A DNA stretch of 27,376 bases. Source: CAZMHN01 sp964566145. GTDB lineage: Bacteria; Patescibacteriota; Patescibacteriia; Veblenbacterales; UBA10138. Position 1 is the first letter of the stretch; every line of letters starts with the position of its first letter. Below, piece after piece: positions 13,139 to 20,049 of the stretch. The position numbers were made by a program, and so were the translations under genes. The stretch spans positions 1 to 27,376 of the forward strand of contig CAZMHN010000011.1 of the NCBI GenBank assembly GCA_964566145.1. Reading direction: 5' to 3'. The notes beneath the pieces were generated by a model, which searched no databases, was not told the DNA's origin, and saw only the letters and a program-made list of their open reading frames with translations.

Positions 13139-14434
13139 CTACCCCTGAACAACTGCCTCCACTTTTATGCGTTCCGGCGGTATGTCATCTGGAATAAGAA
13201 TTTCCGGGGATTGGAAGCGCCTGCGTTGTTCTGAGTACGGCAATTTACGGAACTCAGCCAGCGTAATGGCCCTGCCCCAATACTTTCGCGCGGACTCCCG
13301 GATTTCTTCCCTAACAGGCTCGTTAATATGGTCAGTGCTATTATGGGCCGCCCCCGCATCGTGAACCATTTCTGCAATGGCATTGTAATCCTCTGCGTCA
13401 ACGACTAGAGCTTTGTCTGGATCAACCAACATCCCTATAACAACTTCCCCCATGCCCGCCATGGCTGATGAACTTTCGTGGTCACGATAATCAGGGACGG
13501 CAAAATTCGCTTTTATCCTAGAATAGCCCGGCTTGGCTATCCCGTTCTCGTCAAAAATCCCATCAATGACCTGCTTTACCTTGTTCATCTCCCTGCCGGT
13601 AGAAGCCGCTAACATTTGTGTACGCTCAGGGTCCCTATGCAAACCATTTGCGTCAATGGAATCCAACCGTTTTTCGTCAACTGCACAAAAAACCAATTCT
13701 TCATCTACGTCCCGATCCGAAGGCTCATCCCCGTGCAAGGATTTTCTTGCCTTACTGTAAAAATCCAGCTCGAACAATCGGTTACCAGGATGCCGGCTTT
13801 TTAGTTCACTCACGGCCTGTGCGCGCTTTTCTTCTTTGGGCAATTCCTCCACCAACCATTCATAAAGCGGCCGCAAATTCTCCGCCCAGTCCTTGCCGCC
13901 ACTCAGTTCTATTTCTGCCATTATTTTTTCAATATCGCCGTTGTGCTTCCTTACATTATCTAAACATAACAAATTAATTGTGTTGGCACACTGCTGTATA
14001 CCCTCATGCGCATTTAGCACATCGGCTATTTTTGTCCCACCCATAACATTTTCAGTTTCAAGCTCGTTCATGTTGTAGTATGCCCATTTGGCCTGGATAT
14101 TTTCCCAAACGCGCGTAGCCTCCCTTGACTTGGCAATTTTTTCGGCATCCAGCTCGCCTGACCTGCCTTTTTGCTCATCGTATACTGTGTTATCTTGCTG
14201 TGCTTTTTCAAGCAGCACATCAGCAGCTGAAATCTTACCTTGGCCGCCAAGTTTGTCTTTCCAAGAACGCTGACTGTTTACCTGTTTGGCCGCGGCCTCG
14301 GCTTTACGCAATTCATCGGCTGCTTCATTGCTTACAAAACCTCCCTCGGGAACTTCCTCATACTTGGACCGTTCCGAGTCTGGCAGATCACTAAGATTCT
14401 TAGGCTGCCAGGATTCTGGATTAAATGGAGACAT
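13139..14434 (-). CDS. Orphan protein with DarT-like (ADP-ribosyltransferase) C-terminal motif
   Basis: This 431-residue protein is not firmly assigned. The N-terminal two thirds are charged and helical (ADELRKAEAAAKQVNSQ, DLDAEK-like stretches), without membrane segments. The last 190 residues look like an ADP-ribosyltransferase fold: LVFCAVDEKRLDSIDANGLH at the NAD-binding strand, GEVVIGMLVDPDKALVVDAE, KYWGRAITLAEFRKL, and finally FQSPEILIPDDIPPERI, which parallels the DarT/DUF4433 'AEFLV..P..I' segment where the Glu (here near residue 411) is catalytic. This assignment is by motif memory. ATG 14434 is preferred; TTG 14440 is possible. The gene lies 37 nt after murF, is AT-richer than its neighbours and has no adjacent macrodomain (DarG) antitoxin. 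Confidence 0.55.
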   Translation of the reverse strand: MSPFNPESWQPKNLSDLPDSERSKYEEVPEGGFVSNEAADELRKAEAAAKQVNSQRSWKDKLGGQGKISAADVLLEKAQQDNTVYDEQKGRSGELDAEKIAKSREATRVWENIQAKWAYYNMNELETENVMGGTKIADVLNAHEGIQQCANTINLLCLDNVRKHNGDIEKIMAEIELSGGKDWAENLRPLYEWLVEELPKEEKRAQAVSELKSRHPGNRLFELDFYSKARKSLHGDEPSDRDVDEELVFCAVDEKRLDSIDANGLHRDPERTQMLAASTGREMNKVKQVIDGIFDENGIAKPGYSRIKANFAVPDYRDHESSSAMAGMGEVVIGMLVDPDKALVVDAEDYNAIAEMVHDAGAAHNSTDHINEPVREEIRESARKYWGRAITLAEFRKLPYSEQRRRFQSPEILIPDDIPPERIKVEAVVQG

Positions 14435-14471
14435 AATCAAATTCGTTAATTACTAAAAAATATTCAATAAA

Positions 14472-15752
14472 TTACGCCCAGGGTTTGCTCTGCCGGACCA
14501 GCAGTTCTTTGGCCCTCTCTGGCTCGGCCATAAGCTCCTTCACTACGCGCTCCATGCGCACGCCCTGGCTCCCCTTCACAAGCACCACATCCCCGGGTTT
14601 CAACTGTTCCTGAACAAAACGCCCAGCTTCACTGCTTTTTCCGACATGCCATGTGCGGTTCAAAGGAAAACCGGCCTGCTGGGCCCCGCGCGCGATGTCG
14701 CGGGAACGCTCGCCCACAGTTACCAGGCATTCCACTCCCGACCGTACGGCTGTTTCTCCCGCGGCGCGATGCAGAGCTTCGCTGTCGGCGCCAAGTTCGA
14801 GCATGTCCCCCAGCACCGCCCAACGCCGCCCGCCGGGAGCTACGGGGACTTCACGCAACGCAGTAAGCGCCGCTTCCAGCGCTTCAGGCGATGAATTGTA
14901 AGTGTCGTCTATGAGCAAAGTATTGCGCACGCCCGGCAGAAGCCTTAGCCTTCCGGCCGGCGGCGCGAATTCCTCAAGCCCCTTGGCCACTTCAATGGCG
15001 TTCAGGCCGAAGGCGGCGCCGACCGCCGCCGCGGCCATGGCCATGGCGACCGCCGGATGACCGATGGCGCCCCGAACCATCATGGGCACGGTACTACCGC
15101 CCATGGCCAGCCGGAAGCTGACGCCTTGCACTGCTCCGTCCGCCTGGCTCAGGCTTATGCCGAGCGCCCTGATCTCAGCCTGGGCAACGATGCCGTACCG
15201 TACTACGCGCGCCCTGGTCTTGGCGGCCAAGGCGGCCACGTGGGAAAAATCCGCATTCAGCACGGCCGTACCGCCCGCCGGCAAACTGGTGACAAGCTTT
15301 CCCTTTTCGCGCGCCACCCCTTCCACGCTCTTCAGGAACTCAAGGTGCGTCGGCGATACGGCGGTAACGACCGCCGCTTCCGGCCGGACGACCGAAAGCA
15401 GGTAATCCATGTCGCCGGGGTGGTCCACGCCGTACTCGAGCACCAACACTTGCGGGTACCTGGCGTCTTTCACCAACAGCCGCCGCAACGCCCGGCCGAG
15501 TATGCCAAGCCAGGCCCAGGGATTGCGGTATCCGGAATCCGGCTCCGTGAGCACCGCCAAAGGCAGGCCTATTTCGTTGTTCAGGTTCTTCCCCGGCTCA
15601 CCTACGCGCCAGCGTACGCGCAAAACCGCGGCGATGGCCGTGCGGCTGCCGGTCTTGCCGACCGAGCCCGTGACCCCGACTACGCGCGGCCGGTACCTGG
15701 CTACGGTGGCGCGGGCCAATAGCTTAAGAATGAACTGCAGTAATCGTTTCAT
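14472..15752 (-). CDS. murF: MurF-type UDP-MurNAc-tripeptide:D-Ala-D-Ala ligase, N-terminally short
   Basis: MurF adds D-Ala-D-Ala to the UDP-MurNAc-tripeptide, the last cytoplasmic step of peptidoglycan precursor synthesis, using ATP. The 426-residue product has the central Mur ligase P-loop GVTGSVGKTGSRTAIAAVL (about residues 27-45), EYGVDHPGDM, SPTHLEFLKSVEGVAREKGK with the Lys that is carbamylated in the family, and a C-terminal LLIDDTYNSSPEALEAAL and MLELGADSEALH. The N-terminal UDP-substrate domain of about 80 residues is missing; instead a basic/hydrophobic helix (MKRLLQFILKLLARATVARY) may bind the membrane. It follows ftsI by 17 nt in the dcw cluster. Confidence 0.93.
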   Translation of the reverse strand: MKRLLQFILKLLARATVARYRPRVVGVTGSVGKTGSRTAIAAVLRVRWRVGEPGKNLNNEIGLPLAVLTEPDSGYRNPWAWLGILGRALRRLLVKDARYPQVLVLEYGVDHPGDMDYLLSVVRPEAAVVTAVSPTHLEFLKSVEGVAREKGKLVTSLPAGGTAVLNADFSHVAALAAKTRARVVRYGIVAQAEIRALGISLSQADGAVQGVSFRLAMGGSTVPMMVRGAIGHPAVAMAMAAAAVGAAFGLNAIEVAKGLEEFAPPAGRLRLLPGVRNTLLIDDTYNSSPEALEAALTALREVPVAPGGRRWAVLGDMLELGADSEALHRAAGETAVRSGVECLVTVGERSRDIARGAQQAGFPLNRTWHVGKSSEAGRFVQEQLKPGDVVLVKGSQGVRMERVVKELMAEPERAKELLVRQSKPWA

Positions 15753-15769
15753 ACCCTTGCCTTCCCCGG

Positions 15770-17506
15770 CTAATCAGACGTTCGCTCCGGCGGAACCTGA
15801 TAGTACTCTAGCAGGAACTTGGCCACCTCCCCAAAAATGGGAGCGGCCGAGCTTTCCGCGAACACCACGCCCTTGGGCTCGGCTACCTTGACTATGGCTA
15901 CGAACTTGGGCGCGCCGACCGGAGCGAATCCGACGAACGATCCGATGGTCTTGGTCGGATCGTAGCCGGCGCGATCCGTCAGCGGCACCTGGGCGGTACC
16001 GGTCTTGCCTGCCACGTAGTATCCTTTCACGCCGGCCCGCTTGCCGTGGCCCTGCTCCACCACCTGCACCAGCATGGCCGAAAGCGTAGCGGATGTCTGC
16101 GGTGATATGACCTGGCGCACGAACGTTGGCTCCGTACGCTCCACGCTGCCGTCCGAACGGCGCACCTCCTGCACCAGGTAAGGCTGCATGAGCCGGCCCC
16201 GGTTGGCAATGGCCCCAAAGGCGCTGGCAAGCTGAAGCGGGGTAACGGTGATGCCCTGGCCGAACGAAGCGGTGGCGGCGTATATCTCCTGCTTTTCCGT
16301 AAGCGACCTCAGGTTGCCCGGCTGTTCATGGGGCAGTTCGATGCGGGTTACCTGCCCGAAGCCGAAATCCCGCACCTTAGAACTGAACGCCTTGGCCCCC
16401 ACCTGCCGCATGGCGAAGATGGCGCCCGTGTTCAATGACTGCTCAAGCACTTGGGTCATGGTCTGCACTCCGTGCGCCTTGAGATCCGAGTTGCGGATGG
16501 TGTTGGGGCCTATGACCACCTCGCCGCTGTCGAAGTATGTGGTCTCGGGCGTTACGGCGCCGGCGTCCAAAGCCGCGGCCATAGTGATCGCCTTGAACAC
16601 CGAGCCTGGCTCGTACGGCACGGATACGGCCGGGTTCAGATACGTGCCCGCATCCTCCACTTCGGAGTACTGATTCGGATCAAAGCCCGGAGTGCTGCAC
16701 AAAGCCTTGACGGCGCCGGTGGCTGGATCCATAACCACCACGCTTCCGCCGATGGCTCCGTGGGCCTGCGTCCCGCGTTCCAACGCCTCACAGGCCACGC
16801 GCTGAATGTCCTTATCCAGGGTGAGCACCAGGCTGGCGCCGTCAACCGCCGGCTCGATGTCCTTCTCCCCCAAGGTAAGAATGTCGCCGCCGGCGCCGCG
16901 TTCCGCCAAAATCCTGCCGGCGCGGCCCGCGAGATCCTGTTCCCAATACTGCTCAATGCCGTACTGTCCTTGCTTGCGTTCATTCACGTAGCCAACGAAG
17001 CCGAGCACGTGGCTGAAGCGCCTGCCGTCCGGGTAATACCGAACTACCTCCGGAGCGGTCCGTATGCCGGCAAGGCCTAGCTCATTCACTTTGTCCGCGG
17101 TCTCGTCGCTGGCCGCGTGCTGCAATGGTTCGTAGGGGTCGTCCTGCTTCTCAAGCTTGGATTGGAGTTCCCCGGCTTCCAGGCCCAAGACGGGCGCCAG
17201 CTGTTCCGCCGCCTTGGCAGGATCGGTCACGGCGCTGGGTACCGCGAATACCAGGTTCAGCGACTGGTTTACAGCTACGGGATACGTGCCGTCGGCGTCG
17301 AACACGTCCTGCACGAATACCTCGCCGCGCTGAGGCTGCAGTTCCGCTTCAAGCTCGTGCTGTTCAGACGCCTGAACCGAAAAGGCCTCCCGTTTGACTA
17401 TTTGGAGGTCGAACAAACGCACTGTTATGGCAAGAAGGAACCCAACGAACAAAAGCCTCACGAGGGCCAACCGCCGGTTGCCGCTGGGGACCCCGATTCT
17501 GGACAT
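15770..17506 (-). CDS. ftsI: Peptidoglycan transpeptidase, class B PBP (FtsI/PBP2 family)
   Basis: This 578-residue septal D,D-transpeptidase is anchored by one helix near residues 16-34 (VRLLFVGFLLAITVRL). It shows the class B dimerisation domain (about 50-230) and a transpeptidase domain with all three active-site motifs: SVFK (S302, K305), SLN (357-359) and KTGTAQ (K501). There is no C-terminal PASTA domain. In the cluster order mraZ-rsmH-ftsL-like-ftsI-murF it is best called FtsI, the FtsW partner; PBP2 is the alternative. It starts 13 nt after the ftsL-like stop. A 6-bp hairpin (17507-17521) abuts the start codon and no Shine-Dalgarno is seen. Confidence 0.93.
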   Translation of the reverse strand: MSRIGVPSGNRRLALVRLLFVGFLLAITVRLFDLQIVKREAFSVQASEQHELEAELQPQRGEVFVQDVFDADGTYPVAVNQSLNLVFAVPSAVTDPAKAAEQLAPVLGLEAGELQSKLEKQDDPYEPLQHAASDETADKVNELGLAGIRTAPEVVRYYPDGRRFSHVLGFVGYVNERKQGQYGIEQYWEQDLAGRAGRILAERGAGGDILTLGEKDIEPAVDGASLVLTLDKDIQRVACEALERGTQAHGAIGGSVVVMDPATGAVKALCSTPGFDPNQYSEVEDAGTYLNPAVSVPYEPGSVFKAITMAAALDAGAVTPETTYFDSGEVVIGPNTIRNSDLKAHGVQTMTQVLEQSLNTGAIFAMRQVGAKAFSSKVRDFGFGQVTRIELPHEQPGNLRSLTEKQEIYAATASFGQGITVTPLQLASAFGAIANRGRLMQPYLVQEVRRSDGSVERTEPTFVRQVISPQTSATLSAMLVQVVEQGHGKRAGVKGYYVAGKTGTAQVPLTDRAGYDPTKTIGSFVGFAPVGAPKFVAIVKVAEPKGVVFAESSAAPIFGEVAKFLLEYYQVPPERTSD

Positions 17507-17519
17507 AGGCTTCTCAAGC

Positions 17520-17852
17520 CTACTTCACCGCCACTCCCGGGAGCGGCGTAGCGGCCAGGTACTCTATTTTGTCAACTGCCACGAACTGCACATCCTCCGG
17601 GGCCAGGGCAGGCCCCAGACTGGCTTTGATTTCTGCGGCCTTGGCCTCAAGCTTCTGGACTTCCATCCGCTTGGATGCCAATTCCTGCTCCAGGCGGCTC
17701 ACCTCGTACCCCTTGGTCGCGGTATCGTTGGTCAAAGCCAGGTACAGCGCCCCGCCTGCCACCAATGTCACGGCCAGCGCTACGCCAAGCCAACGCCGGC
17801 CGCGGCGCGGCTCCGGCATTCGGTCTGACATGTATCGCGGAGTGTGTACCAT
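17520..17852 (-). CDS. FtsL/DivIC-like septal protein (positional)
   Basis: This 110-residue bitopic protein has a basic cytoplasmic tail (PEPRRGRRW), one membrane helix at about 22-40 (LGVALAVTLVAGGALYLAL), then a heptad-like coiled coil (YEVSRLEQELASKRMEVQKLEAKAAEIK) and a short extracytoplasmic end. The size, topology and location between rsmH and ftsI fit FtsL, which with FtsB/DivIC and FtsQ activates FtsW-FtsI. Sequence similarity is never strong in this family, so this call rests on architecture and position. The ATG lies in the loop of a small hairpin (GTACC-ctat-GGTAC); ATG 17831 (MSDRM) is a possible alternative. No Shine-Dalgarno. Confidence 0.7.
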   Translation of the reverse strand: MVHTPRYMSDRMPEPRRGRRWLGVALAVTLVAGGALYLALTNDTATKGYEVSRLEQELASKRMEVQKLEAKAAEIKASLGPALAPEDVQFVAVDKIEYLAATPLPGVAVK

Positions 17853-17871
17853 AGGGTACGGTTGGTGTTAG

Positions 17872-18804
17872 CTAAAGCTTTTCTATGACCCGGAGCTTGG
17901 CGCTCCTGGCGCGCGGGTTGCGCGCGATTTCATCGGAACTCGGCACTATGGGTTTTCTTGTCTCGATTTTGGCTTCAGGCTTCCCGCCGCAGCGGCACAC
18001 CGGACTTGCCGGCGGACAATGACAGGCTCGGGACTTTTCCCTGAACCACTGCTTCACAATGCGGTCCTCGCCGGAATGAAAGCTGATGACCGCCAGCCTG
18101 CCTCGGGGCGCGAGCGCCTGCCAGGCGGCCGCAAGTCCGGCCGAAAGCGCTTCGAACTCGTTGTTAACTGCTATCCGCAAAGCTTGCCACACAAGAGTGG
18201 CGGGGTGAAGCGAGCGGCGTCCGCGCCCCTTCACCCGTTCCACCACCGACGTAAGGTCGGCAGTGGTTCGGAAGGGATGCAGGCGTCGCGTCTCCACGAT
18301 TGTCCGTGCCAGAGCGCGCGCACGAGGCTCTTCCCCGTACACCCTGAATATGCGCTCAAGCGTTTCCTGGGAAGCTGTTTGTAAAAGTTCAGCCGCACTT
18401 ACACCCTCGCGCGGATCGTACCGGAGGTCCAGCGCACCCTCGCTCTGGAACGAGAAGCCGCGGGCCGGATCCTCGAGTTGAGCCGATGAGAAACCCAGGT
18501 CGAGAAGCACCGCATCCACACGAGCGAGAATCCCAAGACGTTTGACATGAATGGCTAGCTGTGAAAATGAATCGTTTACGTAAGTGACCCTGTGCTTGAA
18601 CCGCGTCAGTCTGCGCCTGGCCGCGGCAATGGCTGCCGGGTCGCGATCGAACCCGATGAGCTTGCCGTTTGGCGACGTAGCTTCCAGTATGGCTTCGGCG
18701 TGGCCGCCTCCGCCGAGAGTGCCGTCAACTACACACGCGCCTTTCCTGAGGCCTAACGCGCCGACCGTTTCCTCAAGGAGCACAGGTATGTGCTGGTAGC
18801 CCAT
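17872..18804 (-). CDS. rsmH: RsmH, 16S rRNA m4C1402 methyltransferase
   Basis: RsmH (MraW) methylates N4 of C1402 in the decoding centre of 16S rRNA using SAM. The 310-residue protein is full length with HIPVLLEETVGAL, the SAM-binding CVVDGTLGGGGHAEAILE (residues about 24-41), DAVLLDLGFSSAQLEDPARG and DLRYD, the insert domain, NNEFEALSAGL, ISFHSGEDRIVKQWFRE, and the terminal Cys cluster CHCPPASPVCRCGG. It starts 14 nt after mraZ and ends 19 nt before the ftsL-like gene. A short AAGGT lies 8 nt upstream of the ATG. Confidence 0.97.
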   Translation of the reverse strand: MGYQHIPVLLEETVGALGLRKGACVVDGTLGGGGHAEAILEATSPNGKLIGFDRDPAAIAAARRRLTRFKHRVTYVNDSFSQLAIHVKRLGILARVDAVLLDLGFSSAQLEDPARGFSFQSEGALDLRYDPREGVSAAELLQTASQETLERIFRVYGEEPRARALARTIVETRRLHPFRTTADLTSVVERVKGRGRRSLHPATLVWQALRIAVNNEFEALSAGLAAAWQALAPRGRLAVISFHSGEDRIVKQWFREKSRACHCPPASPVCRCGGKPEAKIETRKPIVPSSDEIARNPRARSAKLRVIEKL

Positions 18805-18818
18805 ATGCTACCTTCGCA

Positions 18819-19250
18819 CTACACTCCCAGTTCTCCCAGCGCCTCCGCGATATCTCCGCTCTTTCCTTCTGTCTGCTTCTTGTAGCGCTTCCATTGCGCC
18901 TCATCCCACAGCTCAAGCCGGTTGTACAGGCCGGCCACCACGCAGTACCGCTTCATGCCCGCATACTCACGGAGGTAATCGGGCACGAGGATGCGGCCCT
19001 GGTTGTCCATTTCCGCCGGCATGGCGCCCGCCAGCATCAAACGCGCAAAAGCGCGGGTATTCGCCCGCGCAATGGGTAGTTTAGCCAACCGTTCAGCCAG
19101 TTCATTCCAAGCGCTCTTGGTGTACAGGAACAAGCAGTTATCCAAACCCCTAGTCACTACCGCTCCCGCCTTCAGGACGGAACGGAATTTGACCGGCACC
19201 TGGAGCCGGCCCTTACCATCGAGTGCGTGGCGGTACTCGCCAATGAACAT
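18819..19250 (-). CDS. mraZ: MraZ, transcriptional regulator of the dcw cluster
   Basis: MraZ binds repeated sites before its own gene and usually represses the cluster. From ATG 19250 the product is 143 residues and starts MFIGEYRHALDGKGRLQVP, the usual family N-terminus; the second AbrB-like half contains AEMDNQGRILVPDYLREYAG. Both D-x-x-G-R motifs are intact. An in-frame GTG at 19346 would add 32 residues, but these codons fall in the operator repeats (GTGGATAAAAGTGGG), so the upstream start is rejected. The start has no Shine-Dalgarno and the mRNA leader is about 110 nt. Confidence 0.95.
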   Translation of the reverse strand: MFIGEYRHALDGKGRLQVPVKFRSVLKAGAVVTRGLDNCLFLYTKSAWNELAERLAKLPIARANTRAFARLMLAGAMPAEMDNQGRILVPDYLREYAGMKRYCVVAGLYNRLELWDEAQWKRYKKQTEGKSGDIAEALGELGV

Positions 19251-19309
19251 GGTATTGAGGGTGTTAGGGGGAGACAAGGATTCGTGGAGCGCGGCTAAAA
19301 CCGGGGTTA

Positions 19310-19356
19310 TCCACTGTTCAAGCCGTTTATCCCCACTTTTATCCACTTCTAACCAC
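19310..19356 (-). promoter_or_regulatory. MraZ-box repeats (also DnaA-box-like)
   Basis: On the minus strand GTGGT (19352-19356), GTGGA (19342-19346) and GTGGG (19332-19336) repeat with exact 10-bp periodicity, and a fourth, GTGGA, lies at 19310-19314. Two more GTGG sites lie inside the promoter spacer (19373-19377 and 19384-19388). This is the known form of MraZ binding sites. Read on the plus strand the same bases give TTATCCACT twice and TTATCCCCA, close to the DnaA box. Confidence 0.8.
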
Positions 19357-19365
19357 TACAATACC

Positions 19366-19394
19366 ATTTTACCCCACCAGCTCTCCACTGTCAA
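19366..19394 (-). promoter_or_regulatory. Promoter of the mraZ-dcw cluster
   Basis: TTGACA (19389-19394), exactly 17 bp, TAAAAT (19366-19371) on the minus strand. The GTGG repeats begin about 10 bp downstream, overlapping the initial transcript. A second TTGACA lies 14 bp upstream. Confidence 0.9.
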
Positions 19395-19507
19395 ACCACC
19401 GTGTCAAGGCTATGGTGCGTATGCGAAAAAGCTCAGTACAACACGTACCAAGCTCAAAGTAAACTGTGTCAAAATATCCGCCCCGAAACCACTGTTGCCA
19501 TGTCGGA

Positions 19508-19583
19508 GCGCTAGCTATAGCGCGGAGGTCACTAGAGCGCCCGTCAGCTGTGTGCTCTTGGCTGATGTCGCATAGCAGCTGAC
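19508..19583. repeat. Structured non-coding stretch with two inverted repeats
   Basis: The roughly 270 bases between the mraZ promoter and the tsaB-like gene hold no supported gene. Two perfect inverted repeats are visible: GCGCTA-gcta-TAGCGC (19508-19523) and GTCAGCTG (19543-19550) with CAGCTGAC (19576-19583) across a 25-nt loop. No terminator or clear promoter is linked to them. They may belong to a small RNA or to a regulatory region, but nothing known matches. Confidence 0.5.
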
Positions 19584-19635
19584 AGCGAACGCGACGAGTA
19601 CTATCTGGCGCGTAGACCTGGGCAACGACTCTTCC

Positions 19636-19658
19636 GCCGCTTCTCTAGGAGAAGCGGC
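19636..19658. repeat. 10-bp-stem palindrome after the tsaB-like gene
   Basis: GCCGCTTCTC (19636-19645) and GAGAAGCGGC (19649-19658) flank TAG. It lies 10 nt past the tsaB-like stop on the minus strand, without a following U-tract in that direction. Its core CTCTAGGAG resembles the core of the palindrome at 9109-9130. Confidence 0.8.
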
Positions 19659-19668
19659 AAAAACTATC

Positions 19669-20049
19669 CTACCCTACTGCCGGACCGTGGTACCTGGCGG
19701 CCGCCAATGAACGTTTCGGCGCGCGCGCCATGCGGCGAACGAGTTCTGTGCCGCTATCCGCGTTGCACACGGGAACGCCCCAGGCATACCCCAGCGCATT
19801 GGCGGCTACGCACACGCGGCGGTTCTGCGAAAAACTGCTTTCTTCCGCAACCGCCACGCCTATGCCGTGAGGGGCCGTCTTGCGTGAAGACACGAACGTC
19901 GCCACGGCCCCGAGCAAACGCTCGCTCCGACTGCCATCATGCACGCGCCGGCGCGACAGGCGCTCCCCTTTCTGTCCCACGGCCAGGAGCGACAAATCCT
20001 GGCTCGACGCGCTGTTGAGCCATAGATAGTACTTGTTTTTTACAGCCAT
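19669..20049 (-). CDS. Short TsaB-like protein (tRNA t6A pathway)
   Basis: The 126-residue product resembles the N-terminal half of TsaB, the scaffold partner of TsaD in forming t6A37 on ANN-decoding tRNAs. Visible signatures are YLWLNSASSQDLSLLAVG at the first strand and ESSFSQNRRVCVAANALGYA then WGVPVCNADSG, matching the TsaB 'GSFTGLRvgvavAnalAyalgiPv' motif. In place of GPGSF there is AEESSF, and the C-terminal half is absent; it resembles short TsaB-like proteins I know from CPR genomes. ATG 20049 overlaps the end of corA by 10 nt, suggesting coupling. Confidence 0.6.
   Translation of the reverse strand: MAVKNKYYLWLNSASSQDLSLLAVGQKGERLSRRRVHDGSRSERLLGAVATFVSSRKTAPHGIGVAVAEESSFSQNRRVCVAANALGYAWGVPVCNADSGTELVRRMARAPKRSLAAARYHGPAVG

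Noticed and set aside
13139..14434. Complete DarTG toxin-antitoxin pair
   Set aside because: No macrodomain gene lies on either side; neighbours are tRNA-Glu and murF.
19251..19346. Upstream GTG start of mraZ adding 32 residues
   Set aside because: The codons lie in the operator repeats and MFIGEYRHALD is the family N-terminus.
19310..19388. GTGG repeats as a short CRISPR array or replication origin
   Set aside because: Units are 5 bp with 5-bp spacers and match MraZ boxes; no AT-rich unwinding region, dnaA or dnaN is seen, so an origin is not supported.
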